The notes beneath the pieces were generated by a model. That model was not told the DNA's origin. It did not search any database and saw nothing but the letters and a program-made list of their open reading frames with translations. Of a stretch of 64,000 nt of DNA, positions 46,004-54,763 are shown in pieces (the first letter of the stretch is position 1; every line of letters starts with the position of its first letter). Position numbers and translations under genes: made by a program. The stretch is from Mongoliitalea lutea. Lineage in GTDB: Bacteria > Bacteroidota > Bacteroidia > Cytophagales > Cyclobacteriaceae. Where the stretch lies: assembly GCF_014652135.1 (NCBI RefSeq), contig NZ_BMYF01000003.1:124001-188000 (forward strand), written 5' to 3'.

Positions 46004-46672
46004 ATGCCTATGCGTTTTTATTTGAAATTCAGCGTTATACCTATTTTTCTTTTGTTGGCCGTGTTTATGGGATGCAGCAATGACTCGAGTCAAACCGAAG
46101 AAATTGTGGAGGGGGAGATTTTTGATGATGAAGAATTGCAGCAGTTGTTGGATACAGGCATTCAGTTGATGGCTCCTTGGGAGCGGTTTTGGAACAATCA
46201 ATTTTCCAATTTCAAAACCAATCAGTTTGTGTTGGATAGGGAGGAAACCTTTGAAGATTTGGAGTGGCCAGAAGAAAATTTTATTACACCGGGAAATCCG
46301 TTTCATCCGTATTTGATTCCTCATCCAGAAGGTGATGGCATTGTGGATATTTACAGCTACAAGGTAACTATCCCAACAGAAGGTAAACCAGGTTTAAATC
46401 CCGATTCGGAAGTGATTTTTTTTAAGTCCAATGGTATGCGCAAACGACTTTTGTTTATCGGCCCATCGGGTGGTTTTGAAGAAGCCGCCTGGATAAGCCC
46501 TGATATTTTGATGGTAGCTGGATGGTTTGAAGATGAGGAGGGTGTCAGTCCGGTGATTTGGATGATTGAACCTGAGAACAATAGCTATAAAGTGTTTACC
46601 AATCCCTTTCATACCAACCAATACGTCAAAGATGCGTATCTGAAAAAGAAGTTACAGGGAATTGATTTGTAG
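46004..46672 (+). CDS. Lipoprotein of unknown function
   Basis: The 222-residue protein has a lipoprotein signal (SVIPIFLLLAVFMGC, Cys about residue 23) followed by an acidic, Asp/Glu-rich linker (EEIVEGEIFDDEEL). The mature part is beta-rich with SEVIFFKSNGMRKRLLFIG, GGFEEAAWISPDILMVAG and SPVIWMIEP segments, resembling a small beta-propeller-like or sandwich domain. No family is recognised. It is probably an outer-membrane-anchored protein and is transcribed alone. Confidence 0.7.
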   Translation: MPMRFYLKFSVIPIFLLLAVFMGCSNDSSQTEEIVEGEIFDDEELQQLLDTGIQLMAPWERFWNNQFSNFKTNQFVLDREETFEDLEWPEENFITPGNPFHPYLIPHPEGDGIVDIYSYKVTIPTEGKPGLNPDSEVIFFKSNGMRKRLLFIGPSGGFEEAAWISPDILMVAGWFEDEEGVSPVIWMIEPENNSYKVFTNPFHTNQYVKDAYLKKKLQGIDL

Positions 46673-46747
46673 TATTTTTAATTCTCTAGAGATTGAACTA
46701 TGGAAGTTTAATCGGGTTTCTTCTTATAGCTATATGCATCTGAGATT

Positions 46748-47389
46748 ATGGAATTTAAAGAATTAGTAAAAGTATTGGAGCGAATGATGGCTATGCCTTT
46801 ACCCGGCAGGGAAGGGCAGGTGACCATGGCACCTCAGAGCAGGATGAATGAGGAGCAATACCGGGCATCTATTCGTGAAGATCACCGCAAAGGAGCTGTG
46901 TTAATGCTTTTTTACCCACATCCAAATGGTACCTATCTTCCTTTTATCAAAAGGCCTTCCTATGAAGGAGTTCACTCTGGTCAAATTGCTTTTCCTGGGG
47001 GGAAATTTGAAGAGGCAGACGGCAATTTGGCAACCACTGCCCTCAGAGAAACGGAAGAAGAAATTGGAATTGACAGTTCAAAAGTACATTTGTTAGGTAG
47101 CTTGTCCGAAGTATATATTCCCCCGAGTAATTTTATGGTTTATCCCTACATTGGGATTACAGAAAGCCTTCCTGAGTTTAATCCAGATCCCTTAGAAGTA
47201 GAACGGATTATTGAGTGCTCTTTTCATCAGTTGCTTGACAAAGGCAATCGAAAGATTGGAACAGTCAGAAGCTCCGCCGGCCTTATCAAAGCACCTTATT
47301 TCGAGCTTGCGCAAGAAACCGTCTGGGGTGCTACAGCTATGATTTTGGGGGAATTCACCTACATGTGGAAACAAGCTACTAGAAATTAA
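46748..47389 (+). CDS. CoA-pyrophosphatase-type Nudix hydrolase
   Basis: The 213-residue protein shows the NudL/YeaB-type arrangement. The UPF0035 signature HSGQIAFPGGKFEEADGN (near 77-94) runs into the Nudix box ALRETEEEIGI (near 98-108, REXXEEXG core). These enzymes cleave CoA or acyl-CoA to 4'-phosphopantetheine and 3',5'-ADP, and can act on other nucleotides. It lies 75 nt after the lipoprotein and converges with the CocE-type gene. Confidence 0.9.
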   Translation: MEFKELVKVLERMMAMPLPGREGQVTMAPQSRMNEEQYRASIREDHRKGAVLMLFYPHPNGTYLPFIKRPSYEGVHSGQIAFPGGKFEEADGNLATTALRETEEEIGIDSSKVHLLGSLSEVYIPPSNFMVYPYIGITESLPEFNPDPLEVERIIECSFHQLLDKGNRKIGTVRSSAGLIKAPYFELAQETVWGATAMILGEFTYMWKQATRN

Positions 47390-47399
47390 AAAAAAATGT

Positions 47400-47465
47400 G
47401 AGGAGGAAATGCTTGATTCAATTAGAATTTGAAATTCTAAATCCTATATTAACCTTTTCCTCCTC
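47400..47465. terminator. Nested inverted repeat between Nudix and CocE-type genes
   Basis: Outer arms GAGGAGGAAA (47400-47409) and TTTCCTCCTC (47456-47465) enclose a second stem, TTAGAATTT-G-AAATTCTAA (47422-47440). On the minus strand the outer stem is followed by an interrupted T-run (CACATTTTTTTTT), so it may terminate the CocE-type transcript; on the plus strand the tail is weaker. Confidence 0.55.
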
Positions 47466-47534
47466 CAATTTTTCTATTTAACTAGACATGTACATCTAAA
47501 TACGTTAATTAGCCAATCTATGAAGGGATCGCTT

Positions 47535-49418
47535 TTATTTTTTAATGATAGGTAGTTTTATGCTACTCGGATATCTAGTAGAATGGTGAATTTTGTTGGT
47601 TGCCACTATACCTTCAGCCTCATCGTAATTATTACCTCCTGTATTCATGTTACGATCGAATCTTGGGAAGTTGGAAGAGGAAACCTCGATACGGATGCGG
47701 TGACCTTTTTTGAAATAGTTGGAAGTGGACATAGGAGTCATGTTGACTTCATATACTTTTCCAGATTCCATAAAGACTTCCTTTTCATATCCTTCACGAT
47801 ATCTTACTCGCTGAATGGTTTCATCCAGGTTATAGGCTCTTCCGTCAGGATATACATCAATGATTTTAATGGTCAAATCAGTATCTTTTACATCCGAAGA
47901 AAGATATAGGCTCGCTTCAATAAACCCACTGACTTCCACACCTTCGGCCAATGGTTCGGAGGTATAGACCAAAATGTCTTCTCTCAATTCCATTTCCTGC
48001 TGATCAAAGGAACCTCCTTGTACGGCATTTCCGGTACAGCAAACATTTCCACCATAAGAAGTTACCGGGTCTAATGGATCATATTGGAACGTATCCGGAT
48101 TATCTCGGCCAGGTCTTTTGGTTGTGAGGACACCATCACCTAGGCGGCTATTAGCTTTTCCTTTACTGTCTAAGAAATAGGTGGTCATCTGCGCTTCTTT
48201 TGGAGGCCAGGTATCGGAAGTCTGCCATACATTTTTACCCATCGTGAAATAGGTGACTTTCGGCATTTTTTCAAGAATACCATTGTCTTCTCCTTTCAAC
48301 CAATAGTCAAACCAAGCATAGGTGATTTCCGGATCAGGTAATCGTGCATCTCCCATGCTCCGCTCGCCGACGATCGTGTTTTCAGTAGCTCTCAAAAAGG
48401 CACAATGTAGGGTAGGACCGATGATTAGGAACTGATTATTTTTACCAACTTCCGTTTTGGCATTCGCTTGAATATGGTTGTACATGGCCAAGTTGGGGGA
48501 GGTTGCGACATCATACCAAGACACAAACCAGAATGCAGGCTTTTCAAACTCCATATCATCATGGAATAAGCCACCTTCATACCATTTGGGGTCGTTGGGT
48601 TTTCTGGTAATCATTTCTTCGTAAATGCCTTTTGGTCCATTGACATTTTTAATAATGTCCTGTACCGGCAAATGGCTTAATCCTTGACTCCAATCTACCC
48701 GCGGATAACGAGGCCCCATATCATAGAAGCGCTGAATCCTTTGCAAATCCTCTTGGGAAATACCTGCCGGAAGTTTAGGCGCCATGGGATCATGTTGTAC
48801 ACCATAAAGCCATGCAGTAAATAACATCTGTCCTGCACCACCTCTGTACCAGTTTCCTTGCTCATAATAATTGCCAATACGGCCTACACCGGCACCATAC
48901 CCTTGGGCTACCAAAGCAGTATTTGCAGGATGGTCCAAACTCGCTACAGCCATTTGCCACTCAGCGGTGGAAGAACAGCCGATTGCACCGATTTTTCCAT
49001 TGCTCCAGGATTGGGAAGACATCCACTCATACGCATCATATCCATCCGTCAGTGGAGCACCCAAGATCTGCCACTCACCTTCTGAAAAGAATCTCCCACG
49101 CTCATTTTGTACAACATAAGCATACCCTCGATTCACATAATCTAAGGCTGTTTGAAGGGTTCGGGTGACCAATTCTCCATCTCTGTAGGAATTGAATTGG
49201 TAAGGGGTACGGGAAAAGATGATGGGAACCGGTTGATCGGTTTTGGGACGATAAATATCTGTGGCCAAACGAACACCGTCCCGCATAGGCATCATGACCT
49301 TTTGGTCAATGATGGCAACTTCCTCCAATTGTTGGAGAATACTTTTTTCTTGGGCAACTAGGTTAGCTGAAAGGAGCAGCAAAACTAATAACCCAATGTA
49401 AGAGGTAATTTTTTTCAT
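47535..49418 (-). CDS. CocE/NonD-family hydrolase
   Basis: The 627-residue exported enzyme has a signal peptide ([17 protein letters not shown]). It then shows the CocE alpha/beta-hydrolase region with [19 protein letters not shown] (near 41-59) and the nucleophile in [12 protein letters not shown] (near 146-157). A C-terminal jelly-roll X-Pro dipeptidyl-peptidase domain follows ([20 protein letters not shown], ending in [18 protein letters not shown]). The family includes cocaine esterase, glutaryl-7-ACA acylase and X-Pro peptidases; the substrate is not determinable. It is transcribed alone and probably acts in the periplasm. Confidence 0.93.
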   Translation of the reverse strand: MKKITSYIGLLVLLLLSANLVAQEKSILQQLEEVAIIDQKVMMPMRDGVRLATDIYRPKTDQPVPIIFSRTPYQFNSYRDGELVTRTLQTALDYVNRGYAYVVQNERGRFFSEGEWQILGAPLTDGYDAYEWMSSQSWSNGKIGAIGCSSTAEWQMAVASLDHPANTALVAQGYGAGVGRIGNYYEQGNWYRGGAGQMLFTAWLYGVQHDPMAPKLPAGISQEDLQRIQRFYDMGPRYPRVDWSQGLSHLPVQDIIKNVNGPKGIYEEMITRKPNDPKWYEGGLFHDDMEFEKPAFWFVSWYDVATSPNLAMYNHIQANAKTEVGKNNQFLIIGPTLHCAFLRATENTIVGERSMGDARLPDPEITYAWFDYWLKGEDNGILEKMPKVTYFTMGKNVWQTSDTWPPKEAQMTTYFLDSKGKANSRLGDGVLTTKRPGRDNPDTFQYDPLDPVTSYGGNVCCTGNAVQGGSFDQQEMELREDILVYTSEPLAEGVEVSGFIEASLYLSSDVKDTDLTIKIIDVYPDGRAYNLDETIQRVRYREGYEKEVFMESGKVYEVNMTPMSTSNYFKKGHRIRIEVSSSNFPRFDRNMNTGGNNYDEAEGIVATNKIHHSTRYPSSIKLPIIKK

Positions 49419-49536
49419 AATGCTTGATTGTTTGTTTTAAGATACCAAAAAATAAAAACCAAGCAGCTAAAATTTACGCAAAAGGGGAAAAAGGTGGTTT
49501 AAAGGATACGCAATCAAAAAATTCGAAAATAAATCA

Positions 49537-50124
49537 TCAATTCCGCTGAAAGACACCCCTGATACGATCGCCAATAGGTTCCCGGGCTGCTTTTCTTTTG
49601 GCTCGTTGCTTTTTCCTCCATTTCTTATCCTGCTCTTTTCCCGTAACCAATACCCAACGTGCAGAAACACCCACTTGCCCACGGGCAAACTCTTCTCTTC
49701 CTGCCATATTGAAGTTTGGCTTATAGTCTAATGATACAACAGTTCCTAAAACCGTAGCTTCGACTCCGACAACCAAATCCACACCAGTGGTAGGGTTGGC
49801 ATAGGTATGCGTGATTTCACGGGTAACACGATTTTTGACAAAACTTTCTTCATAACCAAAGGAAAAACCCGCGCCATAGTAATAGTTAAATCGCTTCGAA
49901 ATAAGTGGTTTATGATTTCTTAGTAAAAGATGAGAAGTGGTATTTCTTGAAAAATCGGATTGAATAATTCCTTCAAGGGTAGTGTGCCTCAATACTCGTT
50001 GAGTGGCAGAAATACCCACAGTTCGGCTAAAATCATTGCTGCCTAGACGCAGACCAACAGCTGACCCATATCGCTGTCCGTAACTAAGAGCGCTCCATCC
50101 CAACATCAGAAGAAGCAAAGTCAT
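49537..50124 (-). CDS. Exported probable outer-membrane beta-barrel protein
   Basis: The 195-residue product has a signal peptide (MTLLLLMLGWSALSYGQ) when started at ATG 50124; a TTG at 50136 would add an LKKI n-region. The mature part alternates hydrophobic strands and turns (AVGLRLGSNDFSR, FNYYYGAGFSFGYEES, VVGVEATVLGTVVSLDYKP), like small barrels such as OmpW/porin-family proteins. It ends in a very basic tail (KKWRKKQRAKRKAAREP), an unusual ending for a barrel. It follows the VLRF1-like gene, whose stop codon lies 59 nt upstream. Confidence 0.65.
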   Translation of the reverse strand: MTLLLLMLGWSALSYGQRYGSAVGLRLGSNDFSRTVGISATQRVLRHTTLEGIIQSDFSRNTTSHLLLRNHKPLISKRFNYYYGAGFSFGYEESFVKNRVTREITHTYANPTTGVDLVVGVEATVLGTVVSLDYKPNFNMAGREEFARGQVGVSARWVLVTGKEQDKKWRKKQRAKRKAAREPIGDRIRGVFQRN

Positions 50125-50182
50125 TATCTTTTTCAATCGGATTTCATTTGAAATAGTTCGTTCAATAACTGTTCCAATTTTA

Positions 50183-50896
50183 TTACCAATCCTCGTCCAG
50201 TCCCGAAAAACCATCTGATTTTGCAATGATTTTTTTTAATTGCTGACTATCAATAAATTGATTTTCTTTGATTAGAACTTGATTGAAAGTTAACTGATGC
50301 TGGGCCTTCAACAGATTTTCATGTGTGGGTTGGGAGATATGAAAAGGAATTTTGCTGATGGCTTGGCGGGATTTTGCTTGTTGGAGAACTGTATTATCCT
50401 TGAATAAAAAAGGAATCAAGGTGGTGGCACAGGAAAGAAACACATGGTCCATCCGCATGTGTGTATTATACTGTGTTAACCGTTCAGCAATTTCTTGGAA
50501 AAATATCTTAGTTTCACCAAGTCTTACACGTGAACCTGCTCGAGATTTTCCTTTGGTTTTTAGGTAATTGATTTGGCTTTTTCCCTGCTTTTTTCGGACC
50601 ATATAGGCTCTAAATACTTTATGATCTACCAAGGCTCCATTGTCATAGCAGAGTAAACCCGCCAACCCGGCACGAACACCCAAGATAACATGGTTAAAAA
50701 ACTCTTTACTTTGAAAAAAATCTGAACCGATCAATTCCTGATAGATGCTGTAACGCAAGACTGCAATTTTTTCTTGTTGGGGTGTGTAAACAAGGACTTT
50801 ATGTTGCTGGGGAACGTGCTCGAAAGGAAGATTGAGATTCTTGATATTCTCCAAAAATGGATTGAGTTCATGATTTTCCAGTTTTAAATGCTGCAT
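50183..50896 (-). CDS. VLRF1-domain protein related to eukaryotic Vms1/ANKZF1
   Basis: This 237-residue cytoplasmic protein carries the signature of the VLRF1 (Vms1-like release factor) domain. At residues 92-126 it reads HKVFRAYMVRKKQGKSQ, then a 9-residue spacer and GKSRAGSRVRLGE. From memory this aligns position by position with the catalytic loop of ANKZF1/Vms1 (HKxFxxYxVRxKxGxxQ...SAGxxLRRxxE). Gln108 in the GxxQ motif is the presumed catalytic residue. In yeast and mammals Vms1/ANKZF1 cleaves the peptidyl-tRNA bond of stalled 60S nascent chains; a ribosome-rescue role is therefore inferred here. The zinc-finger and ankyrin parts of eukaryotic relatives are absent. It is followed by the barrel gene and is divergent from two unknown genes. 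Confidence 0.8.
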   Translation of the reverse strand: MQHLKLENHELNPFLENIKNLNLPFEHVPQQHKVLVYTPQQEKIAVLRYSIYQELIGSDFFQSKEFFNHVILGVRAGLAGLLCYDNGALVDHKVFRAYMVRKKQGKSQINYLKTKGKSRAGSRVRLGETKIFFQEIAERLTQYNTHMRMDHVFLSCATTLIPFLFKDNTVLQQAKSRQAISKIPFHISQPTHENLLKAQHQLTFNQVLIKENQFIDSQQLKKIIAKSDGFSGLDEDW

Positions 50897-50924
50897 TGTT
50901 CTTTCTTCCGCCCAAGAATGGTCT

Positions 50925-50932
50925 TATTTTTG
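50925..50932 (+). promoter_or_regulatory. Bacteroidota -7 element for the HEAT-like gene
   Basis: TATTTTTG matches TAnnTTTG and lies 24 nt ahead of ATG 50957 in the divergent region. It supports that ATG over an open frame reaching back to 50888. Confidence 0.55.
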
Positions 50933-50956
50933 TTCGAAATTAACAAATCCTCGTGC

Positions 50957-51484
50957 ATGAAAATGGAAATCGATCAATTATTGGAGAAAATGTGTGACAA
51001 AAGTGAGTCTGAAGCTTTCCTCTATTCGGATAAGTTAGCTAAAATAGGAGGGGAAGAACTCATGCAGAAATTGATTGACTTGATGAAAGGGGAGGATATG
51101 GACACCAGTTTCTTGGCAGCCCGCACTTTGTCGAAGATGGAAAATAATGCAGATGCGCTCAAATTTGTTTTTGAGTTGATTCATCATCCTTCATTTAAAT
51201 TAAAAAATGGTTATCTTGTACAACTGCTGGAAGGGTTTGACCTTTCTGATAGTTTTGTTGATTTATACAGGGTATTTCTCTTCGGTAATTTTAAGTCTTC
51301 CTCATTGGCCAAAGAATACTTGGATACCATAGAATTTGAAATAACCCCTCGGGTATTGAAGAAAGCTGAGAAACATTGGAATCACTTTTTGAATAATGTA
51401 GATCAAAATTCCGATGAATTTCATGCAGTAAAAGGAGAAGCAGAGCAAATGTTGGTCGAGATTAAAGAATTGTTAAACTCATAA
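50957..51484 (+). CDS. Helical-repeat (HEAT-like) protein of unknown function
   Basis: The 175-residue protein is entirely helical, with repeat-like units such as EELMQKLIDLMKGEDMDTSF followed by LAARTLSKM, resembling HEAT/armadillo repeats. No domain is firmly recognised and there is no signal peptide, so it should be cytoplasmic. It is divergent from the VLRF1-like gene. The next unknown gene begins 35 nt after it, so the pair probably forms one transcript. Confidence 0.65.
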   Translation: MKMEIDQLLEKMCDKSESEAFLYSDKLAKIGGEELMQKLIDLMKGEDMDTSFLAARTLSKMENNADALKFVFELIHHPSFKLKNGYLVQLLEGFDLSDSFVDLYRVFLFGNFKSSSLAKEYLDTIEFEITPRVLKKAEKHWNHFLNNVDQNSDEFHAVKGEAEQMLVEIKELLNS

Positions 51485-51519
51485 AACAAGATGCTCCGAT
51501 TTGGAGTTTATAACTATAT

Positions 51520-52146
51520 ATGGAAAAAGTAGAAGTAATGCAGTTGCATCGAAATTTTTTAGAGGATTTCGGTTTCACCTTAGACAAATCTATCTTGCAT
51601 TATGCAAAAGACAATGTCTATGGGAAACAGATTGTGTTTTTTCACCTTACTCAACAAAAAAACGTCACCTATTTGGAATACAACTTGGGCATTCGAATAG
51701 AAAAGGTTGAATACATTGTGCACAAATTCCTGCCATCGTTGGGGGATTACAGAGAAAAGAGTGTCACCCTGGTAGAAACTATGGATGGAATTGATGAATC
51801 TTTTCCGCGCAGATTTGTCATTCATGATGAACAAGAAATTCCCAAACATATTGAGACCGTGGAAAAATTCTTGGTGAAAGAAGGCTTCCGCTGGTTGGAT
51901 CGTTATATGGAAGGAGAGGCCTTGGAAAAGTATTTCAATGAAGACTTAGATAGCCCAATTGTTACTCAAAACTTCACGTATAGATCCGCACGAGGAATCG
52001 TTTTAGCCAAAATTTACAATCCTGAACGCTACGATATCGTCAAAGATGAATATTTGCGTAAGTTGGATGAAATTCAAGTGACACCTTTCACCTTAGCTTG
52101 TTTCTTGAATTTACTGGCGTATTTAGACGAGGAATTTCAAGCTTAA
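51520..52146 (+). CDS. Conserved-looking cytoplasmic protein of unknown function
   Basis: The 208-residue protein has mixed alpha/beta content, no signal peptide or membrane segment, and no recognised domain. Notable stretches are KQIVFFHLTQQKNVTYLEYN near the N-terminus and PIVTQNFTYRSARGIVLAKI in the second half. It follows the HEAT-like gene by 35 nt and ends one base before the convergent hrpB stop. Confidence 0.65.
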   Translation: MEKVEVMQLHRNFLEDFGFTLDKSILHYAKDNVYGKQIVFFHLTQQKNVTYLEYNLGIRIEKVEYIVHKFLPSLGDYREKSVTLVETMDGIDESFPRRFVIHDEQEIPKHIETVEKFLVKEGFRWLDRYMEGEALEKYFNEDLDSPIVTQNFTYRSARGIVLAKIYNPERYDIVKDEYLRKLDEIQVTPFTLACFLNLLAYLDEEFQA

Positions 52147-52147
52147 T

Positions 52148-54631
52148 CTACTTTTTTTTAACGACACCTCTGACAGCTTGAGCATTTAGTGGATTCTCAG
52201 GCCATGAGTGTTTGGGGTATCTTCGTTTCAGTTCTTTCTTGACCTCAAAATAAGCATCTGCCCAAAAGCTGCGTAAATCGCTCGTGATTTGAACCAACTT
52301 AAATCCTGGAGATAATAGGTGGATGGTTAATGGAATGGTGTTTTCACAGATTTTGGGTGTTTCAAGCATACCAAACAATTCCTGAAGGCGAACTTCCAAA
52401 ATGGGTGTCATACCATCTGCTTGATATTGGATAGGAATTTGACTACCACTAGGTACCTGGAAATGAGAGGGTGCCAATAAATCCAAAGCTTGTTGTTGTT
52501 CAAAACTTAAAGCATGTTTTAAAATTGAATAAAGGTCAAGCTTGGTGAAATCTTCCATTCGCTTGATTCCGTATAGGTATGGTTCGAGCCAAGTTAACTC
52601 ACGTTCAAATAATGCTTGAATGGAATAGTCTGGCAACTCCAATGATGTTTTCCAGATCCTAAGAGATTGAACTCTATTCAAAAGATTTTCTACCTCCTTG
52701 GAAAGTGAGAAAAGTTGTGAACCATGTTGAATGATGAAGCTTTTTAAAGCACTGATATTTTCTTCTTCTTGGAGATCTGAGATTGGAGTAGCCCGCAGGA
52801 TAATACTTCCGATACTCAATTGATTTTCAGCAATAAATGAACTTTTATCTTTATCAAATTTGACAACTCTGCGGGTTTTGATCAGAGGCTTAAGATCTGT
52901 TGGTAAGAGGGGAGAAGCTAGGAAGATTTTCCCCAATCCCTCTCGCTCATCGATGTGGGAAATAGCCAACCAAGATTCATGTGCCAAATCATCCTGATGA
53001 CTCATTTGGGCAAGTTTGCCATTGGCCAATTGGAATTGGGCATTGTTGCCTGGTCTTGCAGAAGCGATACGCTCAGGGAAAGCATTGGCTAAAAGGAAGC
53101 CAGTTTGGTAAGGATCTACAGGAGCATTGCTTGGTTCAATACCAAAAATTTTCCGATAATGATTCGCTACCTTTTCTAGCTTGGCCAGTCCTTTTTGATG
53201 AAGTTGCTCTTTCCGTGCTCTTCTCAAGGCTTCTATGCGCAAATTGATATCCACATTTTTTTCTTGTGGTAGTGGATCACGCTCTTCCAAAACAGCTGCA
53301 ACATCACAAGCTAAAGGTAATAAATCCAATTCTTCTGCCATCAGCATCATGTGGGAAATCCGTGGATGCGCTGGGATTTTAAGCAAGCGTTTACCATGTT
53401 CGGTAAGCTTATGATGCTCCAGTGCATTGATCTGATGCAATGTTTCAATTGCTTGATTTACTGAACCCTGAGGAGGCTTACTTAACCAAGCCAATGAGAA
53501 GATGTCATCTACGCCCCATCCAATCAGCTCCAAAACTAAGTTGCATAGATCGGCTTCTTCAATTTCTGGCTTTTTAAATTCCTCCATAAACTGATGGGCA
53601 GCTTTGGACCATAAGCGGTAGCAAACTCCAGGACCCAATCTTCCTGCGCGACCTTTTCGTTGGGTAGCGGAATCTTTGCTGATAGCAACCGTTTCCAAGC
53701 GGCTAAGTCCGGAACGTGGATTGAATACTGACTTTTTGGTAAAACCTGAATCAACAACAACTCGAATACCTTCAATGGTCAAACTCGTTTCTGCAATAGA
53801 AGTAGCCAGTACCACTTTTCGCTTGTCCGAGGGATGCGGACGAATGGCCTGTTGTTGGGCTGTGGGTGAAAGTTTGCCGTACAATCCATGGATGGCAAAA
53901 TCTGGAATTCTTTTGTTGAGTAGTTCGATCGCCTTTTTGATTTCTCCTTCTCCCGGAAGAAAAGCTAAAATATCCCCTTGCTGCTCTTTGGAAGCTCTGA
54001 CTACTGTATCAACTACACCTTCTACAACAGTGAATAAATCCGTATTGCCCACATAAATTTCCTCTACGGGATAATGCTTTCCTTCAGAAACTACCGTATC
54101 GCATTGAAGTAGCTTTTCCAGTTGAGGCATATTCAAGGTAGCCGACATGACCAAAATCTTCAGATCAGGCCGTAATATTTGCTGACTTTCCCGACAAAGG
54201 GCCATGGCAAGGTCTGCGTGAATATTTCGCTCATGAAACTCATCAAAAATCACTATTCCAACGCCATCCAAGGCATTGTCCTGCTGAAGCATCCGGGTCA
54301 AAATGCCCTCTGTCAATACTTCTAACTTGGTTTCTGGACCAACTTTGCTATCGAATCGAATTCTGTAACCTACTTGCTGTCCTACCTTTTCACCCAGCAG
54401 AGAAGCCATGCGCTCTGCAATGCTTTTGGCTGCTAATCTGCGGGGTTCCAGCATCAAAATTTTTGCTCCATTGACCAAATTGGCTTCAAGAATCGCTAAA
54501 GGTAAAAGTGTACTTTTTCCAGCCCCAGGCGGTGCATGGACAATTAAGGTATTGCTTGCTTGAAGTTTGGTCAAAACTTCAGGTAGGACTTGTTGGATTG
54601 GTAATTCCGGAAAAACTAGGGGCGTTGTCAA
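52148..54631 (-). CDS. hrpB: ATP-dependent RNA helicase HrpB
   Basis: The 827-residue DEAH-type helicase has Walker A APPGAGKST, the DEFH box FDEFHERN, SATLN, and the motif VI region QRKGRAGRLGPG, followed by the HrpB C-terminal domain. The start is set at TTG 54631, giving TTPLVFPELPIQQVLPEV, close to the usual HrpB opening. The ATG at 54703 would place a promoter (54647-54654) and the neighbour's terminator inside the gene and add a hydrophobic leader not usual for HrpB. RNA substrate is unknown for the family. Confidence 0.92.
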   Translation of the reverse strand: MTTPLVFPELPIQQVLPEVLTKLQASNTLIVHAPPGAGKSTLLPLAILEANLVNGAKILMLEPRRLAAKSIAERMASLLGEKVGQQVGYRIRFDSKVGPETKLEVLTEGILTRMLQQDNALDGVGIVIFDEFHERNIHADLAMALCRESQQILRPDLKILVMSATLNMPQLEKLLQCDTVVSEGKHYPVEEIYVGNTDLFTVVEGVVDTVVRASKEQQGDILAFLPGEGEIKKAIELLNKRIPDFAIHGLYGKLSPTAQQQAIRPHPSDKRKVVLATSIAETSLTIEGIRVVVDSGFTKKSVFNPRSGLSRLETVAISKDSATQRKGRAGRLGPGVCYRLWSKAAHQFMEEFKKPEIEEADLCNLVLELIGWGVDDIFSLAWLSKPPQGSVNQAIETLHQINALEHHKLTEHGKRLLKIPAHPRISHMMLMAEELDLLPLACDVAAVLEERDPLPQEKNVDINLRIEALRRARKEQLHQKGLAKLEKVANHYRKIFGIEPSNAPVDPYQTGFLLANAFPERIASARPGNNAQFQLANGKLAQMSHQDDLAHESWLAISHIDEREGLGKIFLASPLLPTDLKPLIKTRRVVKFDKDKSSFIAENQLSIGSIILRATPISDLQEEENISALKSFIIQHGSQLFSLSKEVENLLNRVQSLRIWKTSLELPDYSIQALFERELTWLEPYLYGIKRMEDFTKLDLYSILKHALSFEQQQALDLLAPSHFQVPSGSQIPIQYQADGMTPILEVRLQELFGMLETPKICENTIPLTIHLLSPGFKLVQITSDLRSFWADAYFEVKKELKRRYPKHSWPENPLNAQAVRGVVKKK

Positions 54632-54646
54632 GACGTAGGATTTTTG

Positions 54647-54654
54647 CAAAAATA
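54647..54654 (-). promoter_or_regulatory. Bacteroidota -7 element for hrpB
   Basis: On the minus strand the site reads TATTTTTG (54654 to 54647). Transcription would begin near 54640, 9 nt before TTG 54631. It directly abuts the T-run of the upstream gene's terminator. Confidence 0.55.
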
Positions 54655-54656
54655 AA

Positions 54657-54739
54657 AAAACTATTGAGGAATATCCCTGAAAAGATCCTTGAACAAAATT
54701 CAAATCTTCCTACAAGGGAATAATTACCTCAATAGTTTT
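54657..54739 (-). terminator. Long-loop terminator after the Gfo/Idh gene
   Basis: AAAACTATTGAGG (54657-54669) and CCTCAATAGTTTT (54727-54739) are perfect 13-bp inverted repeats. On the minus strand the stem is followed by a T-rich tail (TTTTTTTATTTTTG region). The 57-nt loop contains a further TTGAA/TTCAA pairing. It would end the transcript of the dehydrogenase, whose stop codon is 25 nt before it. Confidence 0.65.
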
Positions 54740-54763
54740 ATTACATGTGAGTGAACGTGCTTA

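Noticed and set aside
50183-50226. Barrel-protein gene extended upstream to 50226
   Set aside because: The extension overlaps the end of the VLRF1-like gene and places about 34 residues before a clear signal peptide.
54657-54739. Small mobile (MITE-like) element from 13-bp terminal inverted repeats
   Set aside because: There is no target-site duplication, and the position after a stop codon with a T-run fits a terminator better.
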